DNA of 64,000 bases from an uncultured Lentisphaeria bacterium. Lineage in GTDB: Bacteria > Verrucomicrobiota > Lentisphaeria > Victivallales > UBA1829. The position numbers were made by a program, and so were the translations under genes. Shown here in pieces: positions 52,818-61,798 of this stretch (its first letter is position 1; each line of letters starts with the position of its first letter). The stretch is taken from the NCBI GenBank assembly GCA_905197955.1, contig CAJKAR010000006.1, positions 1 to 64,000 on the forward strand, in the 5' to 3' direction. Under the pieces are notes generated by a model. The model searched no databases, had not been told where the DNA came from, and worked only from the letters and a program-made list of their open reading frames with translations.

Positions 52818-54770
52818 TCAGAATTTGAAATCGGGATGATGTTCCGTCATATAGAGAAGCGACTCAAGGACATTTGCAGCCGCCCAGCCGTTGTAGGAGT
52901 ACCACATTGAAGAGGGACGACCGTCGGAATAGCAAAAATCCGTAAGTCCGTCGCTCGGACAGTACCGCTCGGTCGTGATCCCATACGCTCCATATCCGGT
53001 CACCTCCGGATAGAGCTCCAGAGAATTCATGATCCACGCCATGCCGTCCTCCGCCCGCATCCGGTGCAGTTCATTTCCGGTCCGCTCCGCAAGATAGTAG
53101 AGCTCTTCCGTGACCAGAACGCCCATCGGATGAATATGCGGATTCGACACGCTCGTCACCGAACCTCCGCAGGAGTTCCACGAAGAGCCTTTCAGCGGCA
53201 TAATCTCCGGAATCGCACGGAAACCGTAGCGCCAGAGATATTCGTAATGAGCCGCTTCCTCAAGCATCGAGAGGTAGTCGGCACGTCCGGTCGATTCATG
53301 AAGAAGCCGGACCAGTTTCATAAATGCGAGATTTCCTTCCTGATCGGGGGCCTTCCAGGTATCCATCGGGGTCCCGCAGACATTCAGATTCCGGACGCTT
53401 TCAAAATAATATGCCGCGGCGCGTTCGGCTGACTCAAGATAACGCCTGTCACCGCAGAACGCGAATCCCGCGGCAAGAGCGGCGGCAAGCCAGCAGCCGG
53501 CAAATCCGTCAAAATCGGCAACCTCGCGGCGATCGGTCCGGAAGGCATAACCGCAGCACCCGTCTTCCCGCTGAAGCGCAAGCAGGTTTTCCGCGACTTC
53601 CAGGGACCGTTCCCGCCAGAGTTCCGGAACCGTTTCTCCGCGTTCACGAAGCTGTTTCATGGTCAGGAAAAGATAGTAGAGAGCATGACCGTTGGTGTAT
53701 GCGCTGTGGCAGTCGTGAGTGATTTTCAGGAAGTCCCACCAGCCGTTGACGCGGCTGCCATCCCGTTCGCGCACCAGATCAAAAAAGAAACCGCCGGCGG
53801 GATTGTAGCCTGCAACGATTTCATCGAACAGATCGCGTCCGCTCTTGCATTTGCTGAAATAGTTTTCCGGCAGATCCAGAAGCTTTTCCGCCTTGATAAA
53901 GGGATATGCCAGAATGGAACCGCCGGTCCAGCCGATCTCTATGAGCGGACGCCACGGCTTGAGAACCGACTGCGCCGGAGGATGCGCCTCCTGATTGGTG
54001 TAATGCCCGAACTCCTCGGAATAGTTGTACCGGATAAAACAATCGAGAACCGACTGCGCCGCTTCCCGGAAGGTATGTTGGAAATGCGGGAGCTCCCGGA
54101 ACTTCCGGTAAAGATTCTCCAGAATGCGCTTTACGTTTGAGCGGCCGCCTTCCGGATAAAAAAAGAGTTTTCCGGAGACACGTCCGCCGCACAGAGGATT
54201 CGAGGTGGACTTGGAAATTCCATCACTGGAATCACAGCGTTTGTTGACAAAGGTAAAGGGCAGATTCGCATATCCGAACGTGACACCGAAACGGTTCGGA
54301 AGTTCCGCAAAAACGCCGTTGCGGATGAGTTGTCCGTCGAGATCCCGCGAATAGGGATCAATGGAGACACCCCCTGCGGCATGATCGGTTGCCAGAATCG
54401 AAACCGGATGACTTGCCCGGTCGGCGCGAAACTCCCAAAGCGAAGAGGAATAGGCCGCATCAGGATACTCCGAAGTCAGATTCGGATACTGATCCGGACG
54501 CGCATGATGCAGATTGTTGTCTCCGTGAATGCAGCAGGGGATCAGATGCCACGGATTTTCCCCCTCCAGCTCCGCAAGCAGACGGATCCGCGTCGGATAT
54601 GCACTGCGGAATTCCAGTTCATAGACTGCGCTGTTTTCCGTTTCCCGTTTGCAGGAGGCGGAAAGTTTCACATTCGCATCCTCACAGTGCAAAGATTCTC
54701 CCGGAGACAGAAAACCGACCTCTTGCCAGCCGCCGTTCCGAGTCTGATAACAGACATTGACTTTCAGCAT
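52818..54770 (-). CDS. Cytoplasmic alpha/alpha-barrel glycoside hydrolase-like protein
   Basis: This roughly 650-residue protein has no signal peptide. Residues 1-200 are beta-rich. From about 220 on it is a helical (alpha/alpha)6-type barrel: QSVLDCFIRYNYS, IEIGWTGGSILAYPF, NGHALYYLFLTMKQL, AENLLALQREDGCCGYAF and FDGFAGCWLAAALAAG are repeating inner-helix pairs. Acidic residues in DTWKAPDQEG and in the WWDFLK region are candidate catalytic sites. I cannot assign a GH family. GGAG 6 bases upstream fixes the start at 54770. It leads the xylA-xylB operon, so it may release the sugar they process. Confidence 0.68.
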   Translation of the reverse strand: MLKVNVCYQTRNGGWQEVGFLSPGESLHCEDANVKLSASCKRETENSAVYELEFRSAYPTRIRLLAELEGENPWHLIPCCIHGDNNLHHARPDQYPNLTSEYPDAAYSSSLWEFRADRASHPVSILATDHAAGGVSIDPYSRDLDGQLIRNGVFAELPNRFGVTFGYANLPFTFVNKRCDSSDGISKSTSNPLCGGRVSGKLFFYPEGGRSNVKRILENLYRKFRELPHFQHTFREAAQSVLDCFIRYNYSEEFGHYTNQEAHPPAQSVLKPWRPLIEIGWTGGSILAYPFIKAEKLLDLPENYFSKCKSGRDLFDEIVAGYNPAGGFFFDLVRERDGSRVNGWWDFLKITHDCHSAYTNGHALYYLFLTMKQLRERGETVPELWRERSLEVAENLLALQREDGCCGYAFRTDRREVADFDGFAGCWLAAALAAGFAFCGDRRYLESAERAAAYYFESVRNLNVCGTPMDTWKAPDQEGNLAFMKLVRLLHESTGRADYLSMLEEAAHYEYLWRYGFRAIPEIMPLKGSSWNSCGGSVTSVSNPHIHPMGVLVTEELYYLAERTGNELHRMRAEDGMAWIMNSLELYPEVTGYGAYGITTERYCPSDGLTDFCYSDGRPSSMWYSYNGWAAANVLESLLYMTEHHPDFKF

Positions 54771-54812
54771 TATTCTCTCCATCTTTCCAATAAGATCTTT
54801 TTGTCGTCATGA

Positions 54813-54842
54813 ATAATGTTGCGCGATTCCGGAGAAAATCAA
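54813..54842 (-). promoter_or_regulatory. Weak promoter of the xyl-type operon
   Basis: On the minus strand TTGATT (54837-54842) and CATTAT (54813-54818) are 18 bp apart. The poor hexamers, combined with the conserved palindrome 22 bp upstream, suggest that activation is needed. Confidence 0.45.
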
Positions 54843-54864
54843 ACTTGCTATGAAAAATTTCTTA

Positions 54865-54884
54865 ATATTTTTCATGAAAAATAT
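54865..54884. promoter_or_regulatory. 20-bp palindromic regulatory site, copy 2
   Basis: ATATTTTTC and GAAAAATAT around a central AT form a perfect palindrome. The arms are identical to those at 50098-50117, and the 22-bp distance to the -35 box is the same. An ATTTTTCA half-site is conserved at the same offset in the gap. Confidence 0.65.
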
Positions 54885-54982
54885 AGAATTTCTGAAAAAT
54901 GTACATTCTTTCCGATCTGAATTGCTTCGGCATACGGCACATAAAACGCTTCTGATGATGGAAGACTCCCTTGACAAAGAAA

Positions 54983-55037
54983 TCCGGAAGACAGACGGAT
55001 AGATTTTATGAGTTGAGTTAACTTCCGTCTGTCCGGA
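54983..55037 (-). terminator. Hairpin terminator downstream of the kinase-like/BON gene
   Basis: TCCGTCTGTCCGGA (55024-55037) pairs with TCCGGA-ag-ACAGACGGA (54983-54999), with a 2-base bulge. The 24-base loop contains a small AGTT/AACT stem. On the minus strand it is followed by TTTCTTTG. It lies about 30 bp after the stop at 55067. Confidence 0.6.
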
Positions 55038-55066
55038 ATTTTCATGGAAAGAGATGGCGCATTCCG

Positions 55067-55882
55067 TCAGATTTCCAGTGGAATATTGTTCTGCATCAGC
55101 CGGAGCTGGTTCTGGAAGGAGCGGACGCCGTCGATTTTTTTGACAATCGCCTCGATTTTATCGTGGGCATCCTGAGAAAGAACCGCACCGTGGACTGTGA
55201 CATTACCATCTTCGCATTTGACATCCAGGAAAGGAAATTCCATCTTTTCCGTTACGAGCAGTGTATAGCGGATGAACTGCTGGAGCTCTCTGTCGCGAAG
55301 TTTCGCCTCGTCCTGAGCGGAAATATCTTTGAGGGAGATGAATTTCGGAACAATTTCCTCCAGAGAGAAAAGAGAGACCTTTTCCGTATTGATGGTCAGA
55401 TCATATGCGTTGGCATCCTGCCATTTTTTTCCATAGAAATAATAGCAGAAACCGATTCGTTCGCGGTCGCTTTTCCGGATGCAGTCCATCGCCTGAGGAA
55501 CGGTGCAATTCAGCTGGCGGGCGACCCGTTCCGCCCGGATCTCCGGCGGGGCGACAAATCGAAGACGGAAGCAATCGACAATATCTCCCAGCAGAAAGTT
55601 GGCTCCTCGTCCGACGATCGCCACATTTCCCTGCACCGCCTCCTGGAGGATCACTGTTTGCAGAGTTTCCCAGTAGACATTCGGCCGTCCCAGGAAAGAA
55701 TCCATCAGTCTGGGTTTCCGTTCGTCAAACCGCTCGATATGTTCGGGGTCCGTCCCCAGTTTCCTGAACCGCTCCTCCAGCGTATCCCGGTGCACTGCCC
55801 GCAGGCCAATCGCCTGGCACAATGCCGATTCCTGGGCAGAATCCAGCGCCCCCATTTCACGTGCAATCGTTACAATTCGCAT
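55067..55882 (-). CDS. Cytidylate-kinase-like protein fused to a BON domain
   Basis: This 271-residue protein has residues 1-190 resembling the cytidylate-kinase-like family: IVTIAREMGA at the start, VAIVGRGANFLL (87-98), CFRLRFVAPPEIRAERV (104-120) and RKSDRERIGFCYYFYG. The usual G-S-G-G nucleotide loop after the first strand is replaced by GALDSAQE, so ATP binding is doubtful. Residues about 198-265 form a BON domain (VKCEDGNVTVHGAVLSQDAHDKI...VDGV-like end), normally a lipid- or ligand-binding module. AAAGGAGG places the start at 55882. The gene stands alone. A regulatory role is possible; function is unknown. Confidence 0.75.
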   Translation of the reverse strand: MRIVTIAREMGALDSAQESALCQAIGLRAVHRDTLEERFRKLGTDPEHIERFDERKPRLMDSFLGRPNVYWETLQTVILQEAVQGNVAIVGRGANFLLGDIVDCFRLRFVAPPEIRAERVARQLNCTVPQAMDCIRKSDRERIGFCYYFYGKKWQDANAYDLTINTEKVSLFSLEEIVPKFISLKDISAQDEAKLRDRELQQFIRYTLLVTEKMEFPFLDVKCEDGNVTVHGAVLSQDAHDKIEAIVKKIDGVRSFQNQLRLMQNNIPLEI

Positions 55883-56121
55883 GGTTGCCTCCTTTGTTAT
55901 CCGATTCATATCCGTTTTCGCTCCGCCGCAGCGGGCGAGTGTTCCTCTGGAGCTATTATAATTCCGAAGAAACGTTTTTCAAATTGTTTTTTAAATTAAT
56001 CGGCAATCTCTCCGCATTCCCTCCCGTCAAGCGGATCGGCTTTTCTGCGACAGGGAACGTAACGGGAAGGATTCTTTTCATATCGTCTCTTCTTTTCGAA
56101 GAGGATAAAAATCAAAATCAT

Positions 56122-56150
56122 TTGCAAATTAAAAAAGTGGCGAATATATT
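56122..56150 (+). promoter_or_regulatory. Promoter of the Sel1-repeat protein
   Basis: TTGCAA (56122-56127) and TATATT (56145-56150) have a 17-bp spacer. They lie in the roughly 320-base AT-rich gap between the divergent kinase-like gene and the Sel1-repeat gene. Nothing else was seen in that gap. Confidence 0.55.
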
Positions 56151-56203
56151 TCAAAAATATTCTGAATTCAATTTCATGTTTTCCAAAAAACGGGAGGTTT
56201 TTC

Positions 56204-58651
56204 ATGAGGAAAATCTTTCTTGCTATCCTGATCGGCATTCTCCTCCTGCCGCAGGATTCCGCAGCAGCTGTGATCCGGAAAAAAAAGCCCTATGCCTGGG
56301 AACCTGCCGGAAGTGTGAAGGTTCTTTATGAAACGCCTCTCGGGAAAGTGTATCAGTTTCCCGAGAGCGGAGCCTTCCGGAAAGAGATTCGGGACGGGGC
56401 ATCGTGGCAAATGCAATGGTGGAATCCGATTTCGTATAAGAAAGCGGACGACGGGCTCCATACACTGAATCTGATTCTTTACGATAACCGCAAAGAACGG
56501 GAAGAGAGAAAAGAACGTTATATTGTGATTGATTTCTCCATCCGGGCGTTTCCAATTCAGAAGAGCAAGAAGGATATGGAAGGGGTTCGGAACAACGGAC
56601 TGGCGTCACTGCTTCTGCTGGCTTCCGGAAATTATGGAAGTATTACGGACCTGAACGGGATCCGTTTTGTTTTTCCGCATCTGGAAGGGATCAGCTGTGA
56701 TCCGCAATCCATGAATTCGCGTCTGGATCCTTTCTGGATTTACAAGGAGGAGAGGAGATATCTTTCCAGTCTGCACCGGGTTCACGGGGTGAACAGACGC
56801 CGCTTTCCGATGTATTCCCTCACGCCGTGCAGAGTTATTATGGAACGGGAAAAACTGGAGCTTGTCGCAATCAATTACGCGGAGATCCGGAAGATTGTGC
56901 GTCCGGATTCCAAGTTGAACTTTTCAAGACATCCGATTGTGACGCTGGCGCTGGCGACCGCATCCGACGCCGTGCTGGAAATTGCCGATCCGATTGTTCG
57001 TTTCATGGAGGAAAAAGAGTTATCACAGCTTTCTCCGCTGACGATGCAGCCTTATCCTTATGAACTTTATAAGAATGATCGTAAAAGCAGACGGCGCTGG
57101 GGATCCAATCCCGACTTCGAGTATGCGGAAGCCATGAACAAACTTTACGGGAAAGATCAGGACTGGGAAAAAGGGTTGAAAGAGATGCGTCTGCTGGCGA
57201 ACAAGGATCATGCTCTTGCGCAGTTTCAGGCGGGATGCGCCTATTATCGAGGAATCGGATGCGAAGCAGATCTGGAGAGAGCGAGTGTCTATTTCAAAGA
57301 TGCCGCAGAGCTCGAAGTTGCAGGAGCACTCACTATGCAGAAAGCCATAGTCTATCGGAAATTTCTTCTGACGGGGCAGAATGAATGGAATGATTCTGGA
57401 GGGAATGCGGTTCGGATTCTGAAAAAAGAAAAAATTGAAGACAGGACGGATTTGTATGCTCCGCCTTATCTTCCGATCAATGTCACGGTCGGGATTTCCG
57501 GGAATCCGAAGGTCGAATTTATGGCGGTGCTTGATAAACTGCCGCTAGGACAATTTTTCGAACAGAGGGTCTTACAGATTCTTGATGACCTCTGCCGCAG
57601 GAATTTTACCCCCGCAATTTATCTGAGAGCCTCTTACAATGCCAATTTGCAGCAGGAGACTCAACGTTTGTATGAAAAAGGGGCCGCGCTGGGAGATCCG
57701 TTCTGTTCGATGGAAAACATTCGGCAGAAAATGCGCTCTCCGGGATTTCAGGCTTCCATGATCTCGATCAACGAGCTCTGGAACGCGCGATCCATTCCTT
57801 TTGTTCATGCGCTGCTCTATGGAATCAGAAATCCGCAAAGCAGGTATTTCAGGGTGATCAGGGATGGAGAGATTGCTTCCCTGAAATCGTTGAAACCGGT
57901 CTCGCCGGAGGAACATTTTCTTTTCGGGATTGCTTTCATTCATGATTTTCTGTATGAACAGGAAAAAATCGGAGCTTTTCAATTCTTCTCGCCAAAACGA
58001 TCTCTTTATTTTGCGGACTCCCTGAAAAATCCGATCTCAATCACAATAAAAAGCCGTCTTCAGGAGGCTTTGAAATCTCTCGAAATCGCGGCGGAAAAAG
58101 GGATTCCGGAAGCCCAGTATTTCGTTGCGACTCCGTGGCTGATGAAAAATTCTTTCGCATTCAATCAGTTCAAAAGCAGGAAATATCTTGAAGAGGCCGC
58201 TAAACAGAATCCATACGCACTGATTCGAATCACGCAGTACTGTCTTGACCAAAGAAAACTGGATAAGGCGCTTGATTTTCTCAAACGGATTTCCGATCAG
58301 AAAGCCATGATTGCCCTCGAACTGCGCGCTCAGTACCTTCAGTTGAAACAGCCGGATTCGCCGGAAGCCATTGCCGCATGGAACAATGCGGGCGCCGCCG
58401 GATCTCTGGAAGCAATGCGTTTCCTGGGGAATTATGAATATAAAAAGAAGAATTTTAAGAAAGCGGCGGCATACCGTCAAGTCTTTCTGAAAACCGATGC
58501 TCAACAGAGAAACAGGGATCTCAATGAAATTGCATGGGGTGACTTCTTCACTTGCTATGACTGGTCCGAGTCCAGCGGAGGAGCCCGTTTCGAAATCTAC
58601 TCCGGTATAAGCAGCGAGGAAGCTCAGCGTCTTAGCAAGCTGATTCCATGA
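56204..58651 (+). CDS. Secreted Sel1/TPR-repeat protein
   Basis: This 815-residue protein has a signal peptide (about 1-22: RKIFLAILIGILLLPQDSAAA). The N-terminal 300 residues are a mixed domain I do not recognise. Sel1-like repeats appear from about residue 320 (ALAQFQAGCAYYRGIGCEADLERASVYFKDAAEL) and again from about 620 (SLEIAAEKGIPEAQYF, then EEAAKQNPYALIRI; DKALDFLKRIS; AWNNAGAAGSLEAMRFLG). Such repeats mediate protein contacts. GGGAGG precedes the ATG. It is monocistronic with its own promoter. The role is probably structural or signalling in the periplasm or outside the cell. Confidence 0.78.
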   Translation: MRKIFLAILIGILLLPQDSAAAVIRKKKPYAWEPAGSVKVLYETPLGKVYQFPESGAFRKEIRDGASWQMQWWNPISYKKADDGLHTLNLILYDNRKEREERKERYIVIDFSIRAFPIQKSKKDMEGVRNNGLASLLLLASGNYGSITDLNGIRFVFPHLEGISCDPQSMNSRLDPFWIYKEERRYLSSLHRVHGVNRRRFPMYSLTPCRVIMEREKLELVAINYAEIRKIVRPDSKLNFSRHPIVTLALATASDAVLEIADPIVRFMEEKELSQLSPLTMQPYPYELYKNDRKSRRRWGSNPDFEYAEAMNKLYGKDQDWEKGLKEMRLLANKDHALAQFQAGCAYYRGIGCEADLERASVYFKDAAELEVAGALTMQKAIVYRKFLLTGQNEWNDSGGNAVRILKKEKIEDRTDLYAPPYLPINVTVGISGNPKVEFMAVLDKLPLGQFFEQRVLQILDDLCRRNFTPAIYLRASYNANLQQETQRLYEKGAALGDPFCSMENIRQKMRSPGFQASMISINELWNARSIPFVHALLYGIRNPQSRYFRVIRDGEIASLKSLKPVSPEEHFLFGIAFIHDFLYEQEKIGAFQFFSPKRSLYFADSLKNPISITIKSRLQEALKSLEIAAEKGIPEAQYFVATPWLMKNSFAFNQFKSRKYLEEAAKQNPYALIRITQYCLDQRKLDKALDFLKRISDQKAMIALELRAQYLQLKQPDSPEAIAAWNNAGAAGSLEAMRFLGNYEYKKKNFKKAAAYRQVFLKTDAQQRNRDLNEIAWGDFFTCYDWSESSGGARFEIYSGISSEEAQRLSKLIP

Positions 58652-58722
58652 TTTGCAAATAAGAGTTTTCCGGCATAGATGTATTTTTATGCTTTGCGGA
58701 TTCTTTTTTTGCCTCCGGCGGC

Positions 58723-58762
58723 CAGCTTTTTCAGCTGGACCGAAGCAGGTCACAGACCTGCA
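58723..58762. terminator. Two hairpins between convergent genes
   Basis: CCAGCT/AGCTGG (58723-58728, 58734-58739) and GCAGGTC/GACCTGC (58746-58752, 58756-58762) lie between the convergent Sel1 and GH5-like genes. A T-run (about 58704-58712) precedes them on the plus strand, which helps the minus direction little. Termination in one or both directions is plausible. Confidence 0.4.
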
Positions 58763-58769
58763 CCATTAA

Positions 58770-60689
58770 TTATGGACAGGAGGAAGTGTTCAGGAGCAGA
58801 ATTGCACAATCATTTGCCCCGATTTGGAGTCGGTCATTGACAAACGTTCCGCGCCAGACTCGTTCCAGAGAACCAGTCAGAGAGAGGCGACACTCCGTCG
58901 GTTCCGGATCATAATTAATCAGGAGTGCAAGTGTATGTTCCGCATCCAGAGGATGTTCCGTCACCCCGATCTCCGGTTCCGGACAGAATACATAGTGTCG
59001 AACTCCGGCGATTTCCGCTCCTTTGCGATAGAGCAGGTAGTAAGGATTCAGATTGTTTCCGTAAAAACAGCCTGATGATTCTGTAACAGCCACCAGTTCG
59101 AGCGGAAGATTGATAAGAATCAGATGACCTTTACCGTAGACGGCAGAAGTCATCATCGGGTTCCCGTTGGAATCCTCAGCCAGCACATCGGCATTTTCCG
59201 GAATCAGCAGGGAACGGTAGTCGAGAGAAGCGGTCATCTCCTGAGCGGGAGAGTCCTTCAAATGGAAGCGGACCCGATTCGGTTCTTTCCAACGGGCATC
59301 CATCTGAACTCCGAAGACTTCCCGGAACGGTGACAGCATTCCGCTGCCGTGAAGCGAAACCATCACAGTTGCCCCGTTTTTCACCTTTTCCAGCAGATTC
59401 AGCCAGGCGTGACGACTCTGCCACATCAGGTCCGATACCGATGGGAGGAGATAGAAGTTTGCTTCCGGGATCTCCTCTTCTGCCCCCGAAAATTGCAGTT
59501 CGAATCCAGCCTGTTTTGCCAGCAGATATGCTCCGAATGCTTCCGGAAAGCTCTTCCGGTTCCGGGAAACAAGGCAGACCGCATCAATTTTCCGTTCCGG
59601 GAGCGAATACGGGAATTCTTTCAGGAATGAGGAGAACTCTTTCATGACACGGGCCGTCTCTTTGGATTCCCTTGTTTCATGGAACAGACCGAGTTCCCGT
59701 TCGACAGCGGTCCAGTCATACGGAGCAAACGGCAGATGCATCTGATCAAACGCACACCACCAGAGGAATCCGTGCAGATGATTAGCCCAGCAGGAAAACA
59801 GGGAACAGCGAAGACTTGCCGCGGCCCGTTCGATCGAACAGATCATCGGTCCCAGCGATCCCGCTTCCTCCGGGAAGCAGGGCTTGCCCGCGATTCCCTG
59901 ATACAGAAGGGATTCTCCCGAAGAATGCAGCTCATTGCGGAGTGTATTGAACGGTTCCCGATTGCATTCCGGCGTGAAAAGCGGATAGGGATGTGTGGTC
60001 AGAACATCCAGGAGTTCACCCTGGTCATAGAGGTTCCAGCAGTCCCGGCTGTTCGTACTGATGCTGTGCATTCCGGAGACGACCGGATGGGAGGTATCTT
60101 CCAGACGAATGGCGGAAGAAATCGCATTCAGCCATTCCCAAGCCTCATTCGAATCGGCGACTCCGCCCATGCAGTTGCATTCGTTGCCGAGATCCCATGC
60201 TCCGATCGCGGGATGTTCCCGGAATTCCCGGACAAAACGCCGAACAAAACGGATCTCCCATTTAACAGCTTCCGGATCGGTGAGCACGTTTCGCTCCTCG
60301 AATGCGGGTGGGACAAACAGACGACCGCTCATCCATCCGGTCAGGAGTCCGACAATCAGTTTCAACCCGCACGCTTCCGCTGTATCGCAAAGGAAGCGGA
60401 AGCGCTCCATCATGACGGGATCCACTCCCCCTCTGCGTTCCTCCTCTGCCGAAAAGAGCAGATCATTTCCGAATCCCTGCCGGGATCCGCCTCCGCCGTA
60501 CAGACGTTTCAGTGGCTGGAAATCGGGCCACAGGGGAAAAACGCGCAGAACCGTCATTCCGTGACCGCTCAACGTTTCCAGATCTTTCCGAACGTTTTCC
60601 GCATCCCAGTTCCGCCACATATACATTCCGGCATGTGAGGCCCAGTAATTGCATCCGATAAAAAATTCATTGGACTGAAAAAGATTCAT
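58770..60689 (-). CDS. GH5/GH-A-clan glycosidase-like protein, cytoplasmic
   Basis: This 639-residue protein has a clan GH-A (beta/alpha)8 barrel in residues 1-350. FIGCNYWASHAGMYMW opens it, LRVFPLWPDFQ is strand 2, AWDLGNEC has candidate acid/base Glu170 and KPCFPEEAG has candidate nucleophile Glu275. The remaining 290 residues include a Rossmann-like trimerisation-type domain (VSLHGSGML, GHLILINLPLELV) as in GH42-like enzymes, and a C-terminal beta domain. No signal peptide. The start at 60689 is chosen because AGGAAGGGAA precedes it; the frame extends to 60743 across the predicted promoter. A mannosidase or galactosidase acting on imported oligosaccharides is likely. Confidence 0.78.
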   Translation of the reverse strand: MNLFQSNEFFIGCNYWASHAGMYMWRNWDAENVRKDLETLSGHGMTVLRVFPLWPDFQPLKRLYGGGGSRQGFGNDLLFSAEEERRGGVDPVMMERFRFLCDTAEACGLKLIVGLLTGWMSGRLFVPPAFEERNVLTDPEAVKWEIRFVRRFVREFREHPAIGAWDLGNECNCMGGVADSNEAWEWLNAISSAIRLEDTSHPVVSGMHSISTNSRDCWNLYDQGELLDVLTTHPYPLFTPECNREPFNTLRNELHSSGESLLYQGIAGKPCFPEEAGSLGPMICSIERAAASLRCSLFSCWANHLHGFLWWCAFDQMHLPFAPYDWTAVERELGLFHETRESKETARVMKEFSSFLKEFPYSLPERKIDAVCLVSRNRKSFPEAFGAYLLAKQAGFELQFSGAEEEIPEANFYLLPSVSDLMWQSRHAWLNLLEKVKNGATVMVSLHGSGMLSPFREVFGVQMDARWKEPNRVRFHLKDSPAQEMTASLDYRSLLIPENADVLAEDSNGNPMMTSAVYGKGHLILINLPLELVAVTESSGCFYGNNLNPYYLLYRKGAEIAGVRHYVFCPEPEIGVTEHPLDAEHTLALLINYDPEPTECRLSLTGSLERVWRGTFVNDRLQIGANDCAILLLNTSSCP

Positions 60690-60710
60690 CGCAAGGCTTC
60701 CCTTCCTGTT

Positions 60711-60739
60711 TTGAAAATGTTTCTTTTCCATAGTATATT
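60711..60739 (+). promoter_or_regulatory. Promoter of the LacI gene, overlapping the divergent one
   Basis: TTGAAA (60711-60716) and TATATT (60734-60739) have a 17-bp spacer. The -10 overlaps that of the divergent glycosidase promoter. Confidence 0.65.
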
Positions 60740-60760
60740 GCATCCATTGAAGGGAAGCAA
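60732..60760 (-). promoter_or_regulatory. Promoter of the GH5-like gene, overlapping the divergent one
   Basis: On the minus strand TTGCTT (60755-60760) and TATACT (60732-60737) have a 17-bp spacer. Both promoters use the same few bases as -10, so polymerase cannot occupy both. A perfect 10-bp inverted repeat, GCTTCCCTTC (60696-60705) and GAAGGGAAGC (60749-60758), flanks the pair. Each arm also serves as the purine-rich ribosome site of one gene. Confidence 0.65.
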
Positions 60761-60769
60761 GAGATTTTC

Positions 60770-61750
60770 ATGAAACAAAATGAAACAGAATTGAATGTAA
60801 CGGAGTCTTCCACGAGACGAAAGTGGAGAAAAAAAGCTACGGTCCGTGAAATTGCCCGGATTGTCGGCTGTGCCCACTGCACCGTCTCCCGGGCACTTGC
60901 CGACGAAAGCTGTGTTGCCAATGAAATGCGCGCCCGGATTCTGAAAACGGCACGGGAGCTCGGCTATACCAGACGGAACGGGAAAGCTCTGGCGATTCTG
61001 GTTCCCTCCTTTCAGGAAGGCGTCTGCTATTACAACACGCGGATGATCTGCGCGCTTTCCAGAGTTCTTGACCGCGAAGGTTTTTCGTTTGAGCTGATTC
61101 CGGAGAACCATATCCGCTCGATGAATGAAAAACATATGGATGGAGCGTTTTCGCTCTGTTATTCGGGGGGAATTGCCAGAAAGTGGTCCGAACTGAATGC
61201 GATTCCGCTGGTCTGCATCAACGATTTTGCGTATCATACGGACCGGATCTATTCGGTCTGTTCCGATGATCGCCATGCCATGCGGGAAATCTCGCGTTAC
61301 CTGGTGGAACGCGGACATGAAAAAGTCGGCTACTGCGACAACCTCGCGGCAAAGAATCTGAATCACACCCGTCGCCGGAAGTGTTTTCTGGAATTTGCAG
61401 AAGAGTACTCGCTGACGGCGTTTTCCGCTCAGACGAAAAAAGAGATTGCCGGACTTCTCGAAAAAGGAATTTCCGCTTTGATCTGTCCGTTTGAAATGAC
61501 GGATCTGAAACTCTATGCGTTTCTGAACCAAACCAGGCGGATTCCCGAAGAACTGGAACTTCTCTGCTGGCATGTGCCGGGAATCACGGAGAATCTGCAT
61601 ATGAACGGACTCTCGGTGGAACAGGATTTCGACCGTCTCGCAGAAGAAAGCGTCATTCTTTTAAAGCAGCTGATGGAAGGCAGACACAATCTCCGCGATG
61701 TTTCCGTTCCCTACCGGATTGCACGGCGCAGTCCGGCTGGAAACGGATGA
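60770..61750 (+). CDS. LacI-family transcriptional regulator
   Basis: This 326-residue protein has a 22-residue polar extension and then the LacI HTH (about 24-70: TVREIARIVGCAHCTVSRAL). The hinge and effector domain follow: LAILVPSFQEG, DRIYSVCSDDRHAMREISRYLVERGHEKVGYCD and ELLCWHVPGIT. The middle of the effector domain is shorter than in LacI/PurR. It is divergent from the GH5-like gene through overlapping promoters and probably represses it and itself. The ligand is unknown. Confidence 0.88.
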   Translation: MKQNETELNVTESSTRRKWRKKATVREIARIVGCAHCTVSRALADESCVANEMRARILKTARELGYTRRNGKALAILVPSFQEGVCYYNTRMICALSRVLDREGFSFELIPENHIRSMNEKHMDGAFSLCYSGGIARKWSELNAIPLVCINDFAYHTDRIYSVCSDDRHAMREISRYLVERGHEKVGYCDNLAAKNLNHTRRRKCFLEFAEEYSLTAFSAQTKKEIAGLLEKGISALICPFEMTDLKLYAFLNQTRRIPEELELLCWHVPGITENLHMNGLSVEQDFDRLAEESVILLKQLMEGRHNLRDVSVPYRIARRSPAGNG

Positions 61751-61798
61751 GACATTCTCTCTCGCCCCCCTCCGCATCGCAGAAGATTGGGAATGGAT

